This document shows positions 1 through 8,080 of a DNA stretch of 23,320 bases, piece after piece (within the stretch, counting starts at the first letter, position 1; each line of letters opens with the position of its first letter). This DNA comes from Butyrivibrio sp. GTDB taxonomy: Bacteria > Bacillota > Clostridia > Lachnospirales > Lachnospiraceae. The stretch spans positions 1 to 23,320 of the forward strand of contig JAILEJ010000112.1 in the NCBI GenBank assembly GCA_024688095.1. Direction: 5' to 3'. The notes beneath the pieces were generated by a model that did not search any database, was not told where the DNA came from, and was given only the letters and a program-made list of their open reading frames with translations. Made by a program: the position numbers and the translations under genes.

Positions 1-1
1 A

Positions 2-298
2 AGAACAGGTATAAACAGTTTATACGTTCAAGCATCAGGAAGATTAGACCTTGATTCTTCTGTTGATTACGGTACCAGAATTAAGGATACTATCGAAGAT
101 TCAGAAGAAACTATAACAGAATTAGTTCTTGATTTTTCAGAAATTACTTTTATTTCAAGTTTTGGATTAAAAATAATTTTAGAGTTATTTAAATTACTTA
201 AAGCAAATAATGGTATTTTAAAGCTCAAAAACGTTTCTGAACAATTGATGGGTTCTTTTAAGCTTGTAGGTTTTGATAAATTTTTAGTGTTTGAATAA
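2..298 (+). CDS. STAS-domain anti-sigma factor antagonist-like protein, 5' truncated
   Basis: The open frame runs in from the left edge of the window and ends at TAA 296-298. The 98 visible residues have STAS features: an ASGRLDLDSS strand-turn, an LVLDFSEITFISS strand, then a SFGLKIILEL helix and a KNVSEQLMGSFKLVGFDKF tail. In SpoIIAA/RsbV proteins the second Ser of the (D/S)SxGL motif is phosphorylated by the partner kinase, and it is conserved here (FISSFGL). The stop overlaps the ATG of the following phosphatase (TAATG), so the two are probably translationally coupled. The expected role is as the phosphorylatable switch protein whose state is set by that phosphatase and a GHKL kinase. The start codon lies outside the window. 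Confidence 0.85.
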   Translation, partial: RTGINSLYVQASGRLDLDSSVDYGTRIKDTIEDSEETITELVLDFSEITFISSFGLKIILELFKLLKANNGILKLKNVSEQLMGSFKLVGFDKFLVFE

Positions 299-2208
299 TG
301 TTTAAAACTGTAAAAGCGAAAATTCTTATTACATCAATTATTATGCTTGCATTTTTAATGTCGGCATTCGCTTATCATACAATAATTTCTCGAATGAAAA
401 CGAAGCAGCTTATGGTTCAAAATTATGCTTTTTCAATAAATTCATTTGCCGAAGAAATTAATGATAGAATATTAAAATCGGAAGATAATCTTAAAAGTAT
501 AGCTTTGACAGGCAGTTTATATTACAAATCGGATAGAAACAATGAAATTAACAGTAAAGCAATTATAAGAACTTTTGAGAACTATCCTGAAACTCTTGGG
601 GGCGGTATTTGGTTTAAGCCTTATATTTTAGACAAATCAAAAAAATATGCTTGTTTTTATGCTTATCGGGATAAGAATAATAAAATCGTAATCGACGAAG
701 ACTTTGCAAGCAAAGAATATGACTATCCTAATCAGGAATGGTATAAGCAGATTATTTCTCAGGTTACACCTGAATATAATATCATATGGTCTAAACCGTA
801 TTTCGAAAACTTATGTAGTTATAAAATGATGGTTACGGCAGGAACAGGAATATATGTTGACAAAAAATTAGTCGGTATTGCCACGGTAGATTGGGAAATA
901 AATTCTTTAATTGAAGATGTTTCAAAAATGAAGCCTCTTGAAAAAACTTTTTCTATGTACAAAAGCGGTAATAAAATTAAAAACAGTTTTGCACTGTTAG
1001 GTAATATAAATTATGATTATATAATTGCAACAAATGACCCTTATCTTGATAATGATGCTCTGGTAGGACATTCTTTAAGAGAAATCCCTTGGTATGCCGA
1101 CAACCTCTATGCAATAACTTATATAACCTATCATAACAAAAAATATGTACCTTTTGTAAAAAAAATGCGTAACGGAATAGTGTTGATTATATGTCTTCCA
1201 AAAGAGGAGATGTTTAGGAGTGTTAATAAATTTTATTCATATATAGTTCTGGCTATGTTGTTTATTGGGATTATAATTCCGACACTTTTGTATTACAGCA
1301 TGAATCGTTATATTGTTAATCCGATAGATAAATTAATGACTATAGCAAAAAAAATCAGTAAGGGTGAAGAAATTCAAATTAAGATAGAAAAACCTGAAGA
1401 ATTTGCTCAATTAGCATCAACTTTTGATAAAATGACAAAAGACATAAAATTAATCACACAAGAAAGAGCAAAAATAAACTCTGAGCTTTCAATAGCCAAA
1501 TCTATACAATTTTCGAGTTTACCAAGTGTATTTCCACCATTCCCTGATAAAACCGAATTTGATATATATGCTTCAATGGAGCCTGCAAAAGAAGTTGGCG
1601 GTGATTTTTATGATTTCTTTTTTGTGGATGATGACCATCTTGTTATAGTAATGGCGGATGTTTCTGGAAAAGGAATACCTGCGGCATTATATATGATGGG
1701 ATCTATGATTATGATTCATAATCGTGCAGAAATGGGAGGAACTCCAGCAGATATCTTATCCTATGTTAACGAACAGTTATGCGCACATACTGTTGAGGAT
1801 ATGTTTGTTACAGTATGGCTTGGAATAATGTCGGTTTCAACGGGTGAAGTTATTGCATCAAATGCAGGTCATGAATATCCGGCAATAATGAATGAAAACG
1901 GTGAGTTTGAGTTATATAAAGATAAACATGGATTTGTTGTTGGAGGATTGGAAGGAACAAAATACAAAAATTATAGTTTCACTTTAATTAAAGGGCAGAA
2001 GCTATATTTATATACTGATGGTGTTACAGAAGCAACAAATTCTCAGAATGTATTGTTTGGTACGGGAAGAATGATAGAAGCACTTAATAAGTATAAAGAT
2101 GGGTCTGTACAGGATATACTTACAGGAATGCAAAGTGAAATAGACAGTTTTGAAGGTAATATTTCTCAATTTGATGATATAACACAACTTTGCATAGTGC
2201 GCGAATAA
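298..2208 (+). CDS. Membrane sensor PP2C-type (SpoIIE/RsbU) serine phosphatase with extracellular Cache-like and HAMP domains
   Basis: This is a 636-aa predicted inner-membrane receptor phosphatase. A transmembrane helix lies at about residues 7-27. An extracellular region of about 280 residues follows and looks like a double-Cache ligand-binding domain. A second helix lies at about 312-335, then a HAMP linker (about 336-390) and a SpoIIE/PP2C catalytic domain (about 410-636). Metal-binding acidic residues are visible in GGDFYD (D436), ADVSGKG (D454), YTDGVTEA (D574) and the C-terminal FDDIT (D626/D627), so it looks active. The family dephosphorylates STAS antagonists, which then bind a GHKL anti-sigma kinase. 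STAS genes on both sides fit this. The ligand is unknown. Base composition is lower in GC than in the genes after 2266 (sampled lines about 22-25% against about 40%). Confidence 0.9.
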   Translation: MFKTVKAKILITSIIMLAFLMSAFAYHTIISRMKTKQLMVQNYAFSINSFAEEINDRILKSEDNLKSIALTGSLYYKSDRNNEINSKAIIRTFENYPETLGGGIWFKPYILDKSKKYACFYAYRDKNNKIVIDEDFASKEYDYPNQEWYKQIISQVTPEYNIIWSKPYFENLCSYKMMVTAGTGIYVDKKLVGIATVDWEINSLIEDVSKMKPLEKTFSMYKSGNKIKNSFALLGNINYDYIIATNDPYLDNDALVGHSLREIPWYADNLYAITYITYHNKKYVPFVKKMRNGIVLIICLPKEEMFRSVNKFYSYIVLAMLFIGIIIPTLLYYSMNRYIVNPIDKLMTIAKKISKGEEIQIKIEKPEEFAQLASTFDKMTKDIKLITQERAKINSELSIAKSIQFSSLPSVFPPFPDKTEFDIYASMEPAKEVGGDFYDFFFVDDDHLVIVMADVSGKGIPAALYMMGSMIMIHNRAEMGGTPADILSYVNEQLCAHTVEDMFVTVWLGIMSVSTGEVIASNAGHEYPAIMNENGEFELYKDKHGFVVGGLEGTKYKNYSFTLIKGQKLYLYTDGVTEATNSQNVLFGTGRMIEALNKYKDGSVQDILTGMQSEIDSFEGNISQFDDITQLCIVRE

Positions 2209-2265
2209 TGGTAAAATGAAATTATTAAAAACAGTAAATATTTAAATATTAGGAGGATAGATAAT

Positions 2266-2562
2266 ATGACTATTAATAAAAAAGCTGATGGTACCGAATT
2301 AACTGTATCTCTTGAAGGCAGACTTGATACTACAACTGCTCCTGAACTTGAGGCAGAGATGAATAGTTGTATAGATGGTTTAACAAAGCTTACATTCGAT
2401 ATGGCTGCTTTAGACTATATTTCATCTGCAGGACTTCGTGTCCTTCTTTCTTCACAGAAGGCAATGAATAAGAATGGTAGCATGATAATCAAAAATGCCA
2501 ATGATGATTTGATGGAAATATTTGAAGTTACTGGATTTATAGATATTTTTACAATCGAGTAA
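2266..2562 (+). CDS. STAS-domain anti-sigma factor antagonist (RsbV/SpoIIAA-like)
   Basis: This 98-aa single STAS domain has the family's usual length. The core reads EGRLDTTTAPELE, then LTFDMAALDYISSAGLRVLL. Ser54 is the expected phospho-acceptor in the SSAGL motif. The C-terminal part (about 70-98) ends in the family's FEVTGF...F pattern. AGGAGG sits just before the ATG at 2266. It lies between the receptor phosphatase and the GHKL genes, so it probably acts as the dephosphorylated binder of the RsbW-like kinase encoded at 3239. It is the second STAS protein in this locus, which suggests two alternative or sequential switch substrates. That reading is inference. Confidence 0.92.
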   Translation: MTINKKADGTELTVSLEGRLDTTTAPELEAEMNSCIDGLTKLTFDMAALDYISSAGLRVLLSSQKAMNKNGSMIIKNANDDLMEIFEVTGFIDIFTIE

Positions 2563-2582
2563 TTTTTTAAGAGGGGAAGAAA

Positions 2583-3212
2583 ATGCTTGAAACTAAAGAA
2601 GTTAAAATCCTTAGCGATGGGGAAGATATAAAAGAAATTCTTGACGAGGCAGAAGAATTCGCTTGTAGTATGGATTTGACCGCAAAAGAAGTAAGGTGGG
2701 TCAGACTTCTTACTGAGGAAACAATGGCACTTGTAAGAGAAATTACAGGTGAACCAGCTATCAGAATCAATTTTAAGGGTGAAGGAAAGAAGTGTTTAAT
2801 CCATCTTGAAATTGATGCTCTGCTGGATAAGAAGGTGCGGGACGAGCTGATAGAGATTTCCAAGAAGAAAAGAAATGAGTCTGCAAAAGGTGTACTTGGC
2901 AGGATTCGAGATGTAATTGAACAGATGATGTGTATGCCTGACGAGGATTTGGCAGAAGAATATGTACTCAGAGATACTATGATGGGAACTTCATCCGGGC
3001 TGGATTTTCCAGGACCAGTTGATATGGGAATGGTTTCATGGACTTTACAGGATTATCGTTCCAATATTAAAAATGGTCTTAATGAAGGTCAAAATTCAGA
3101 GGAATGGGATGAACTTGAAAAGTCAGTAGTTGCAAATCTTGCAGATGATGTAAGGATTGGTATAAAGGGAACACATGTTGAGGTTGATGTTATAAAAAAT
3201 TTTGCAGGATGA
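2583..3212 (+). CDS. Divergent GHKL/HATPase-like protein of the partner-switch operon
   Basis: This 209-aa soluble protein has no confident family match by eye. Residues 42-54 (LLTEETMALVREI) resemble the N-box helix of GHKL kinases, but the metal-chelating Asn is not evident. A strand of the form AIRINFKGEGKKCLIHLEIDA follows, as in the HATPase fold. No clear DxGxG G1 box or GxGLG G2 box is present. The C-terminal strand (about 181-206, ending HVEVDVIKNF) looks like the last strand of an RsbW-type domain. The gene sits 20 bp after the STAS gene and 26 bp before the true RsbW-like kinase, with GAGGGG before the ATG. My inference is a degenerate anti-sigma or adaptor paralogue that may bind STAS or target proteins without kinase activity. 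Confidence 0.6.
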   Translation: MLETKEVKILSDGEDIKEILDEAEEFACSMDLTAKEVRWVRLLTEETMALVREITGEPAIRINFKGEGKKCLIHLEIDALLDKKVRDELIEISKKKRNESAKGVLGRIRDVIEQMMCMPDEDLAEEYVLRDTMMGTSSGLDFPGPVDMGMVSWTLQDYRSNIKNGLNEGQNSEEWDELEKSVVANLADDVRIGIKGTHVEVDVIKNFAG

Positions 3213-3238
3213 CTTAATATATGAAAGGACCTTTGGAA

Positions 3239-3643
3239 ATGGAACTTAGTATAGAAGCTAAAACTGAAAATCTTTATACCGTACTGGCATTTATTGATGA
3301 GCAGATAGAAAAGGCTGCTCCTCCAATGAAAGTTCAGATGCAGATTGAGGTAGCTGTAGAAGAAATATTTGTTAATATTTCTCAGTATGCATATGCTCCA
3401 AACACTGGAATGGCTGTTATTCGTGTGGATTTAGCCGATGATCCTGCTGAAATACGTATTAGCTTTATTGATAGTGGTGTACCCTATAATCCGCTTGCCA
3501 AAGACGATCCTGATGTAACTCTTTCGGTGGAAGAACGTCAGATAGGCGGGTTAGGTATTTATATGGTAAAGAAAAGTATGGACGATATTTTTTATGAATA
3601 TAAAGATGGGAAAAATTGTCTAACTATCACAAAAAGAATTTAA
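3239..3643 (+). CDS. RsbW/SpoIIAB-like serine protein kinase, anti-sigma factor type (HATPase_c)
   Basis: This 134-aa GHKL ATPase has the usual RsbW length. The N-box is EEIFVNIS (residues 41-48, Asn46). The G1 box is DSGVPYNP (78-85) and the G2 box is GGLGIYMV (103-110), so all nucleotide-binding motifs are intact. The family phosphorylates STAS antagonists and sequesters a sigma factor or another target. I chose the ATG at 3239 because AAAGGA (3224-3229) lies 9 bases upstream and MELSIEAK is a typical start. An in-frame ATG at 3221 would add six residues. No sigma factor gene follows, and a strong terminator ends the unit, so the controlled output must be elsewhere or is not a sigma factor. 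Confidence 0.9.
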   Translation: MELSIEAKTENLYTVLAFIDEQIEKAAPPMKVQMQIEVAVEEIFVNISQYAYAPNTGMAVIRVDLADDPAEIRISFIDSGVPYNPLAKDDPDVTLSVEERQIGGLGIYMVKKSMDDIFYEYKDGKNCLTITKRI

Positions 3644-3659
3644 ATGTAAAAATAAACAA

Positions 3660-3704
3660 ATTAGCCTATGTTAACGAAAAAGTGTTAACATAGGCTAATT
3701 TTTT
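3660..3704 (+). terminator. Rho-independent terminator of the partner-switch operon
   Basis: There is a perfect 16-bp inverted repeat (3660-3675 with 3684-3699), an 8-base loop, and a following T run with preceding As. It could act on both strands. Confidence 0.93.
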
Positions 3705-4020
3705 ATGCTATCATTATAATGTATAATTTTGTATTAATATTATGTACAAGCCCTAAATAATAGGTATATTTAGAAAAAATTAATATTTTTTTTTATTGGT
3801 TTAGAATTTGTCTAAAAGCATAAAAATTGCCTTGTTTAATGTTACATAGCCCTAACAACAAAGGGGTTTGGTAAAAAAACTATACACAAATGATAAAATG
3901 TATGTTATTTTGATAATACAAAAAATTATATTTATTTTGTGAGCTATTTTAATATTGTAAGCAAGAACTAAAAACTAATTCAATTTGAATTTTAGGAATT
4001 ATTTGAAAGGAGTAAAAAAT
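3705..4020. other. AT-rich intergenic region upstream of the metal ATPase operon
   Basis: About 315 bases with no credible coding frame. They should hold the promoter and operator of the small-protein/ATPase operon, but no convincing promoter was found. Near 3890-3917 there are two direct TGATAA hexamers in an AT-rich context (TGATAAAATG and TTTTGATAATAC). These could be part of a Fur-type operator, but they do not form a good 19-bp palindrome. Confidence 0.4.
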
Positions 4021-4269
4021 ATGAACAGATTAGGAAAAGTAGGATTATTTTTAGGAGGCGTTCTTTTTGGAACAGCAGGAGTTAAGATTTTATCAAGTAA
4101 GGATGCAAAGAAATGCTATACACATACTACAGCTGCAGTACTTAGAGCTAAAGAATGTGTTATGGATACAGCTAATAAGATTCAGGAAAATGCAGATGAC
4201 GTCCTTGCAGAAGCTAAGCAGATAAATGCTGAAAGAGCTGCAAAAGAAAATCAGGAAGTGACAGAGTGA
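4021..4269 (+). CDS. Small membrane-anchored DUF6110-like protein paired with a P1B ATPase
   Basis: This 82-aa protein has one N-terminal hydrophobic segment (about residues 5-25, VGLFLGGVLFGTAGVKIL). A helical, charged and Ala-rich tail (about 40-82) follows and looks coiled-coil-like. It matches my recollection of DUF6110 proteins, which occur beside P-type ATPases in Clostridia. The ATG at 4021 is chosen because AAAGGAG (4006-4012) is correctly spaced. A longer in-frame start at 3985 lacks a ribosome site. The stop overlaps the next gene's GTG start (GTGA, 4266-4269), so the two are translationally coupled. It is likely an accessory or membrane-anchoring partner of that ATPase, and possibly the small FezA-like component of a ferrosome locus. 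The second reading is inference only. Confidence 0.75.
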   Translation: MNRLGKVGLFLGGVLFGTAGVKILSSKDAKKCYTHTTAAVLRAKECVMDTANKIQENADDVLAEAKQINAERAAKENQEVTE

Positions 4270-6362
4270 AAATAATCATTAAACATGAAATTCCGGGTAG
4301 AATACGTTTTTCCATGCCTGAGAAAAGATACAGCTTTAGACAGGCAGATATATTGGAGTATTATTTATTATCCATTCCCGGTGTCAATAAAGTAACAGTA
4401 TATGAAAGAAGCGCTGATGCGGTAGTCTGTTACAATGGTGATAGAGAAGAATTATTAAAAAGAATTTTAAAGTTTTCCTTTGAAGATGAACAAATAACAG
4501 CACTTGCACCAGAACAGACTGGAAGAGAGCTGATGGCTACATATAAAGAAAAGCTTATCATGAAGGTTGTATATCGCTATGGTATTAGGTATTTTATGCC
4601 AATGCCAATCAGAATGATAAGAGTTTTATTTAATGCGGCCAGATTTATTATAAAGGGATTAAAATGTCTTATTGTAGATCGTAAGCTTGAGGTTTCTGTT
4701 CTAGATGCAACGGCAATTGGTGTATCACTTCTTAGAGGTGACTTTAGAACAGCTTCATCAGTTATGTTCCTGCTACGTATAGGTGATTTATTAGAGGAAT
4801 GGACACATAAGAAATCTATTCAGGATCTTGCACAGAGTATGTCTCTTCAGGCGGATAAAGTATGGCTAAAAAGAGATGATTCAGAAATTCTTGTTCCGAT
4901 TAGTCAGGTACAAGAAGGTGACAGAATTTCTGTCAGGGTAGGTAATGTAATACCACTTGATGGAAAAGTTGTTGAGGGAATTTCAATGGTTAACCAGGCA
5001 TCTTTGACTGGTGAAGGAATTCCTGTTAAGAAGGATGAAGGTTCATATGTATATGCAGGAACTGTTATAGAAGAAGGCGACCTTGTAATTGAAGTTAAAA
5101 AAGCATCTGGAGATACAAGATACGAAAGAATCATTAAGATGATTGAAGAGTCAGAACAGCTTAAATCTGGTGTTGAATCCAGGGCTGAACATCTGGCAGA
5201 TGGTCTTGTTCCTTATAGCTTTATGGGAACGCTTTTAACACTGCTTCTTACAAGAAATGTTACTAAAGCTGTTTCAATTCTTATGGTAGATTTTTCATGT
5301 GCGCTTAAATTGTCCATGCCATTGGCAGTATTATCGGCAATGAGAGAATGCCAGAATCATCATATTACTGTAAAGGGCGGAAAATTTTTAGAAGCTGTTT
5401 CTGATGCGGATACTCTTGTTTTTGATAAAACAGGAACACTCACGAAGGCTATTCCTACTGTGGTAGATGTCATACCATTTGGAGGCAGAGATAAAACAGA
5501 AATGCTTCGAATTGCTGCGTGTCTCGAAGAACATTATCCTCATTCAATTGCAAACGCAGTTGTTAAGGAAGCAGAGAATAGAAATCTTATACATGAAGAG
5601 ATGCATAAAGAGGTTGAGTATGTCGTTGCTCATGGTATTGCTTCAACAATCGATAATGAGAAGGTAGTTATAGGCAGCTGGCATTTCATATTCGAAGATG
5701 AGAAATGCAAGATTCCTGATGATGAGATGGACAAGCTTGATAGTATACCAACTAATTATTCAAGACTTTTTATGGCAATAGGTGGAGAGCTTGCAGCTGT
5801 AATATGTCTGGTTGATCCACTTAGGGATGAAGCTGCTGATGTTATATCAAGGCTCCATGAAGTTGGATTTAAAAATATTGTCATGATGACAGGTGATTCT
5901 AAACATATTGCACGTACTGTAGCAAGTCTTGTTGGAGTTGATTCTTTCCATGCAGAAGTATTACCTGAAGACAAAGCAAAGTTTGTACAGGATGCAAGAA
6001 GAAGTGGACATAAGGTTGTTATGATAGGAGATGGTATTAACGATTCTCCAGCATTATCTGAAGCAGATGCCGGAATTGCTATAAGTGAAGGCGCTCAACT
6101 TGCAAGAGAAATAGCTGATATTACTATTTCTGAAGATAATCTTTATCAACTTGTTACTTTGAAACAAATAAGTGATAATCTTATGAAACGAATTAATTTC
6201 AATTACAGGTTTGTTATAGGATTTAATCTTGGGCTTATAGGACTTGGCCTTGCAAGTGTGCTTGCACCTGCTACATCAGCACTTTTGCATAATGGTTCAA
6301 CTATAGCTTTGGGACTACATAGTATGACAAATGTTCTTCCAAATAAAGAAAGTGAAAAATAA
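4266..6362 (+). CDS. P1B-type heavy-metal-transporting ATPase with atypical metal-site motif (P1B-6/FezB-like candidate)
   Basis: This 698-aa membrane pump starts at GTG 4266 with AGGAAG upstream. An N-terminal HMA-like domain (about 1-75, HEIPGRIRFSMP) lacks the CxxC metal motif. The actuator loop reads TGEGIPVKK (T248-G251), where Ser is usual in TGES. The phosphorylation site is DKTGTLT (D387). The nucleotide domain has EEHYPHS (421-427) in place of the usual SEHP, and the hinge is GDGINDSP (D589, D593). The transmembrane metal site reads FSCALKLSMP (S344-C345-A346), not CPC, CPH or SPC, so it is not a standard Cu, Zn/Cd or Co pump. Coupling to the small anchored protein resembles ferrosome fezAB loci, where a P1B-6 ATPase loads iron. 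Substrate assignment to iron is inference. Confidence 0.88.
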   Translation: MKIIIKHEIPGRIRFSMPEKRYSFRQADILEYYLLSIPGVNKVTVYERSADAVVCYNGDREELLKRILKFSFEDEQITALAPEQTGRELMATYKEKLIMKVVYRYGIRYFMPMPIRMIRVLFNAARFIIKGLKCLIVDRKLEVSVLDATAIGVSLLRGDFRTASSVMFLLRIGDLLEEWTHKKSIQDLAQSMSLQADKVWLKRDDSEILVPISQVQEGDRISVRVGNVIPLDGKVVEGISMVNQASLTGEGIPVKKDEGSYVYAGTVIEEGDLVIEVKKASGDTRYERIIKMIEESEQLKSGVESRAEHLADGLVPYSFMGTLLTLLLTRNVTKAVSILMVDFSCALKLSMPLAVLSAMRECQNHHITVKGGKFLEAVSDADTLVFDKTGTLTKAIPTVVDVIPFGGRDKTEMLRIAACLEEHYPHSIANAVVKEAENRNLIHEEMHKEVEYVVAHGIASTIDNEKVVIGSWHFIFEDEKCKIPDDEMDKLDSIPTNYSRLFMAIGGELAAVICLVDPLRDEAADVISRLHEVGFKNIVMMTGDSKHIARTVASLVGVDSFHAEVLPEDKAKFVQDARRSGHKVVMIGDGINDSPALSEADAGIAISEGAQLAREIADITISEDNLYQLVTLKQISDNLMKRINFNYRFVIGFNLGLIGLGLASVLAPATSALLHNGSTIALGLHSMTNVLPNKESEK

Positions 6363-6383
6363 CGATATTTTATATTTATTTTA

Positions 6384-6412
6384 TTGATAATACTTTTCAA
6401 AATAATTAAAAT
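6384..6412 (+). promoter_or_regulatory. Sigma-A-type promoter for the 93-aa gene
   Basis: TTGATA (6384-6389), a 17-base spacer and TAAAAT (6407-6412). Each box matches consensus at 5 of 6 positions. It lies about 75 bases before the ATG at 6487 and implies a transcription unit separate from the ATPase. The surrounding DNA is very AT-rich, so chance matches are possible. Confidence 0.5.
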
Positions 6413-6486
6413 AAAAATGTACAAATTGAAAATTATTTTGGTGATTGAAAGACATTACCAGGATATTGTACCAAAAGGGGACAATT

Positions 6487-6768
6487 ATGGTAAGATCAGA
6501 AATTCTTTCTAAAAAAATATCGTTACAAAATTTAAATCTTCTTATAGATACTGGTCATGTGTATTATTTTCCATTTGCTCTTAACAGGACAGCATATATT
6601 GTTGTTAATGGAAAACCTTCAATGGTAATAGTATCAGATGTTTCCATAAAAGGAATTCAGTTGTCTGGATGCTGGTATTCCTGGGAAGAACTCGATGCGC
6701 TTGGAGGCGTTTATGATTCAGAATTTGAAGCTTTGACAGCTATAGCTAATGGAACGGCAAAAAAATAA
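6487..6768 (+). CDS. Small hypothetical protein, 93 aa
   Basis: No family is recognised. The protein is soluble with mixed strand and helix, and no transmembrane segment, signal peptide or cysteine cluster. The middle (TAYIVVNGKPSMVIVSDVSIKGIQLSGCWYSW) alternates like a small beta-sheet domain and ends in two Trp. The rest is a short helix (EFEALTAIANGT). The ATG at 6487 is chosen because AGGGG (6476-6480) lies 6 bases upstream. An in-frame ATG at 6445 has no ribosome site. Its stop lies inside the stem of a shared bidirectional terminator. No context ties it to the ATPase upstream. Confidence 0.7.
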   Translation: MVRSEILSKKISLQNLNLLIDTGHVYYFPFALNRTAYIVVNGKPSMVIVSDVSIKGIQLSGCWYSWEELDALGGVYDSEFEALTAIANGTAKK

Positions 6769-6791
6769 AGGGCAGTGCCCTTTATTTTTTT
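6759..6791. terminator. Bidirectional terminator between convergent genes
   Basis: A 15-base perfect inverted repeat has a GGGC/GCCC core at 6770-6773 and 6777-6780, a 3-base loop, and A and T tracts on both sides. It serves the plus-strand 93-aa gene and the minus-strand diguanylate cyclase. Confidence 0.93.
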
Positions 6792-6802
6792 GCTTTTTAT
6801 TA

Positions 6803-7954
6803 TTATATGACGTTTGCACTTTTTGTTTTTTGAAGACTGGAATGAGCTCTTGCTATAAGAGCTGGAGCAGTAATAGGTTCGGAATAATCATATCCTGCAA
6901 GACCGGTTGTAACTGAAATTGTGTATTGGGAATTATGTTTTTCATTACCAAGTCTTACATTACTTTTTATCTTATCTGCAAGCCAGTTTGCTTCGGCTTT
7001 ATATTCAACCTCAGCAATAACCACAAATTCATCACCACCATATCTTGCAACAAAGAAACGGCTTCTTTGGTTTGAACAAGCCTCTTTGATTGAATCAGCA
7101 ACACGTACAATGGCCTTATCACCTTCACTACGTCCAAATTGCTCATTTATCAGCTTACAATTATCAATATCAATAAGAATTACAAAGAGCTGTAATCCAA
7201 CTTCATGAGTTCTCATTTTTCTTGATAGATATTTCATCATATGAGATCTGTTATTGATCTGTGTAAGTGGATCAATAGTAATAAGCCCCTGAAGTGTTCT
7301 AACGTATACAAAAATCAAAGATCCTGTAATTACATAGCAGATTATAGGAGTATCTAACAGAACCATCTGAAGTGATCCACCAATAATTGGCGTTATAGGA
7401 AAGTATGTCAGCGCTTTGTTTAATTGATAATTATTATATTTCCCTTTTTTGCAGAGCCTTTTATATGCAACTATTGATGAACCAAGAAGATAAATAAAAG
7501 GCACTATCATCAGGATATAATATAATTTTTCGTAATGGAACTTACCAACAGAGTCTATTGAAAAAACCAAATTTGTCTGTGATGAAGTAATAACCAACAA
7601 TGAAACAATAATTAGTGGAATAGCAGTAATTATAAGCTGCTTAGGATTCCGCGCAATTTCATTTTTGGCGACTGCCTGTACATATATATACCAGATAAAT
7701 GAACATAAGCTTATCATTATAAATGGTATAGCATAAGTAATATATTCAAGTGTTGCAGAAATTTCAATGTTTGAAAATCTTACGTATGCCCAAAGCACGT
7801 CTGATGCAAAATAAAAAATCGCTGCTATAATTTCATTTATAAAAATAATCTGAGACAATTGTCTGTCTATATCTTTATTTAATTGATGAAGAATTACAAG
7901 TAGCATAAGAATGCAGACAATATTAGCTTCTGCATAGTATGAAGCACAACCCAA
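6803..7954 (-). CDS. Membrane diguanylate cyclase (GGDEF domain)
   Basis: This 383-aa protein has about six or seven hydrophobic helices in residues 1-215 and a GGDEF domain in about 216-383. The catalytic signature ARYGGDEF is intact (GGDEF at 306-310), and a substrate-site DIDNCKLINEQFG motif precedes it, so c-di-GMP synthesis from two GTP is expected. The allosteric I-site RxxD that normally lies five residues before GGDEF reads RSRF here, so product inhibition at that site is probably lost. There is no EAL domain. Translation starts at TTG (7954-7952), with GAGGAGAA on the minus strand about 9-10 bases upstream. No downstream ATG is better placed. The N-terminal membrane module is probably sensory, with ligand unknown. 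Confidence 0.9.
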   Translation of the reverse strand: MGCASYYAEANIVCILMLLVILHQLNKDIDRQLSQIIFINEIIAAIFYFASDVLWAYVRFSNIEISATLEYITYAIPFIMISLCSFIWYIYVQAVAKNEIARNPKQLIITAIPLIIVSLLVITSSQTNLVFSIDSVGKFHYEKLYYILMIVPFIYLLGSSIVAYKRLCKKGKYNNYQLNKALTYFPITPIIGGSLQMVLLDTPIICYVITGSLIFVYVRTLQGLITIDPLTQINNRSHMMKYLSRKMRTHEVGLQLFVILIDIDNCKLINEQFGRSEGDKAIVRVADSIKEACSNQRSRFFVARYGGDEFVVIAEVEYKAEANWLADKIKSNVRLGNEKHNSQYTISVTTGLAGYDYSEPITAPALIARAHSSLQKTKSANVI

Positions 7955-8080
7955 TTTAGAAATTCTCCTCTATCCCCGTATTTTTAAAAATATAAAATAT
8001 TTTATCACGAAATGAATTTATATTGTGGCAAATATAAGGAGTTTATACTTTTTTAATGATTTAAAATATAAAATGTATTT

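Noticed and set aside
3221..3238. Earlier start for the RsbW-like kinase
   Set aside because: The AAAGGA ribosome site lies inside this segment at ideal spacing from the ATG at 3239.
3890..3917. Fur box upstream of the metal ATPase operon
   Set aside because: Two TGATAA hexamers exist, but they do not form a credible 19-bp inverted repeat in this very AT-rich DNA.
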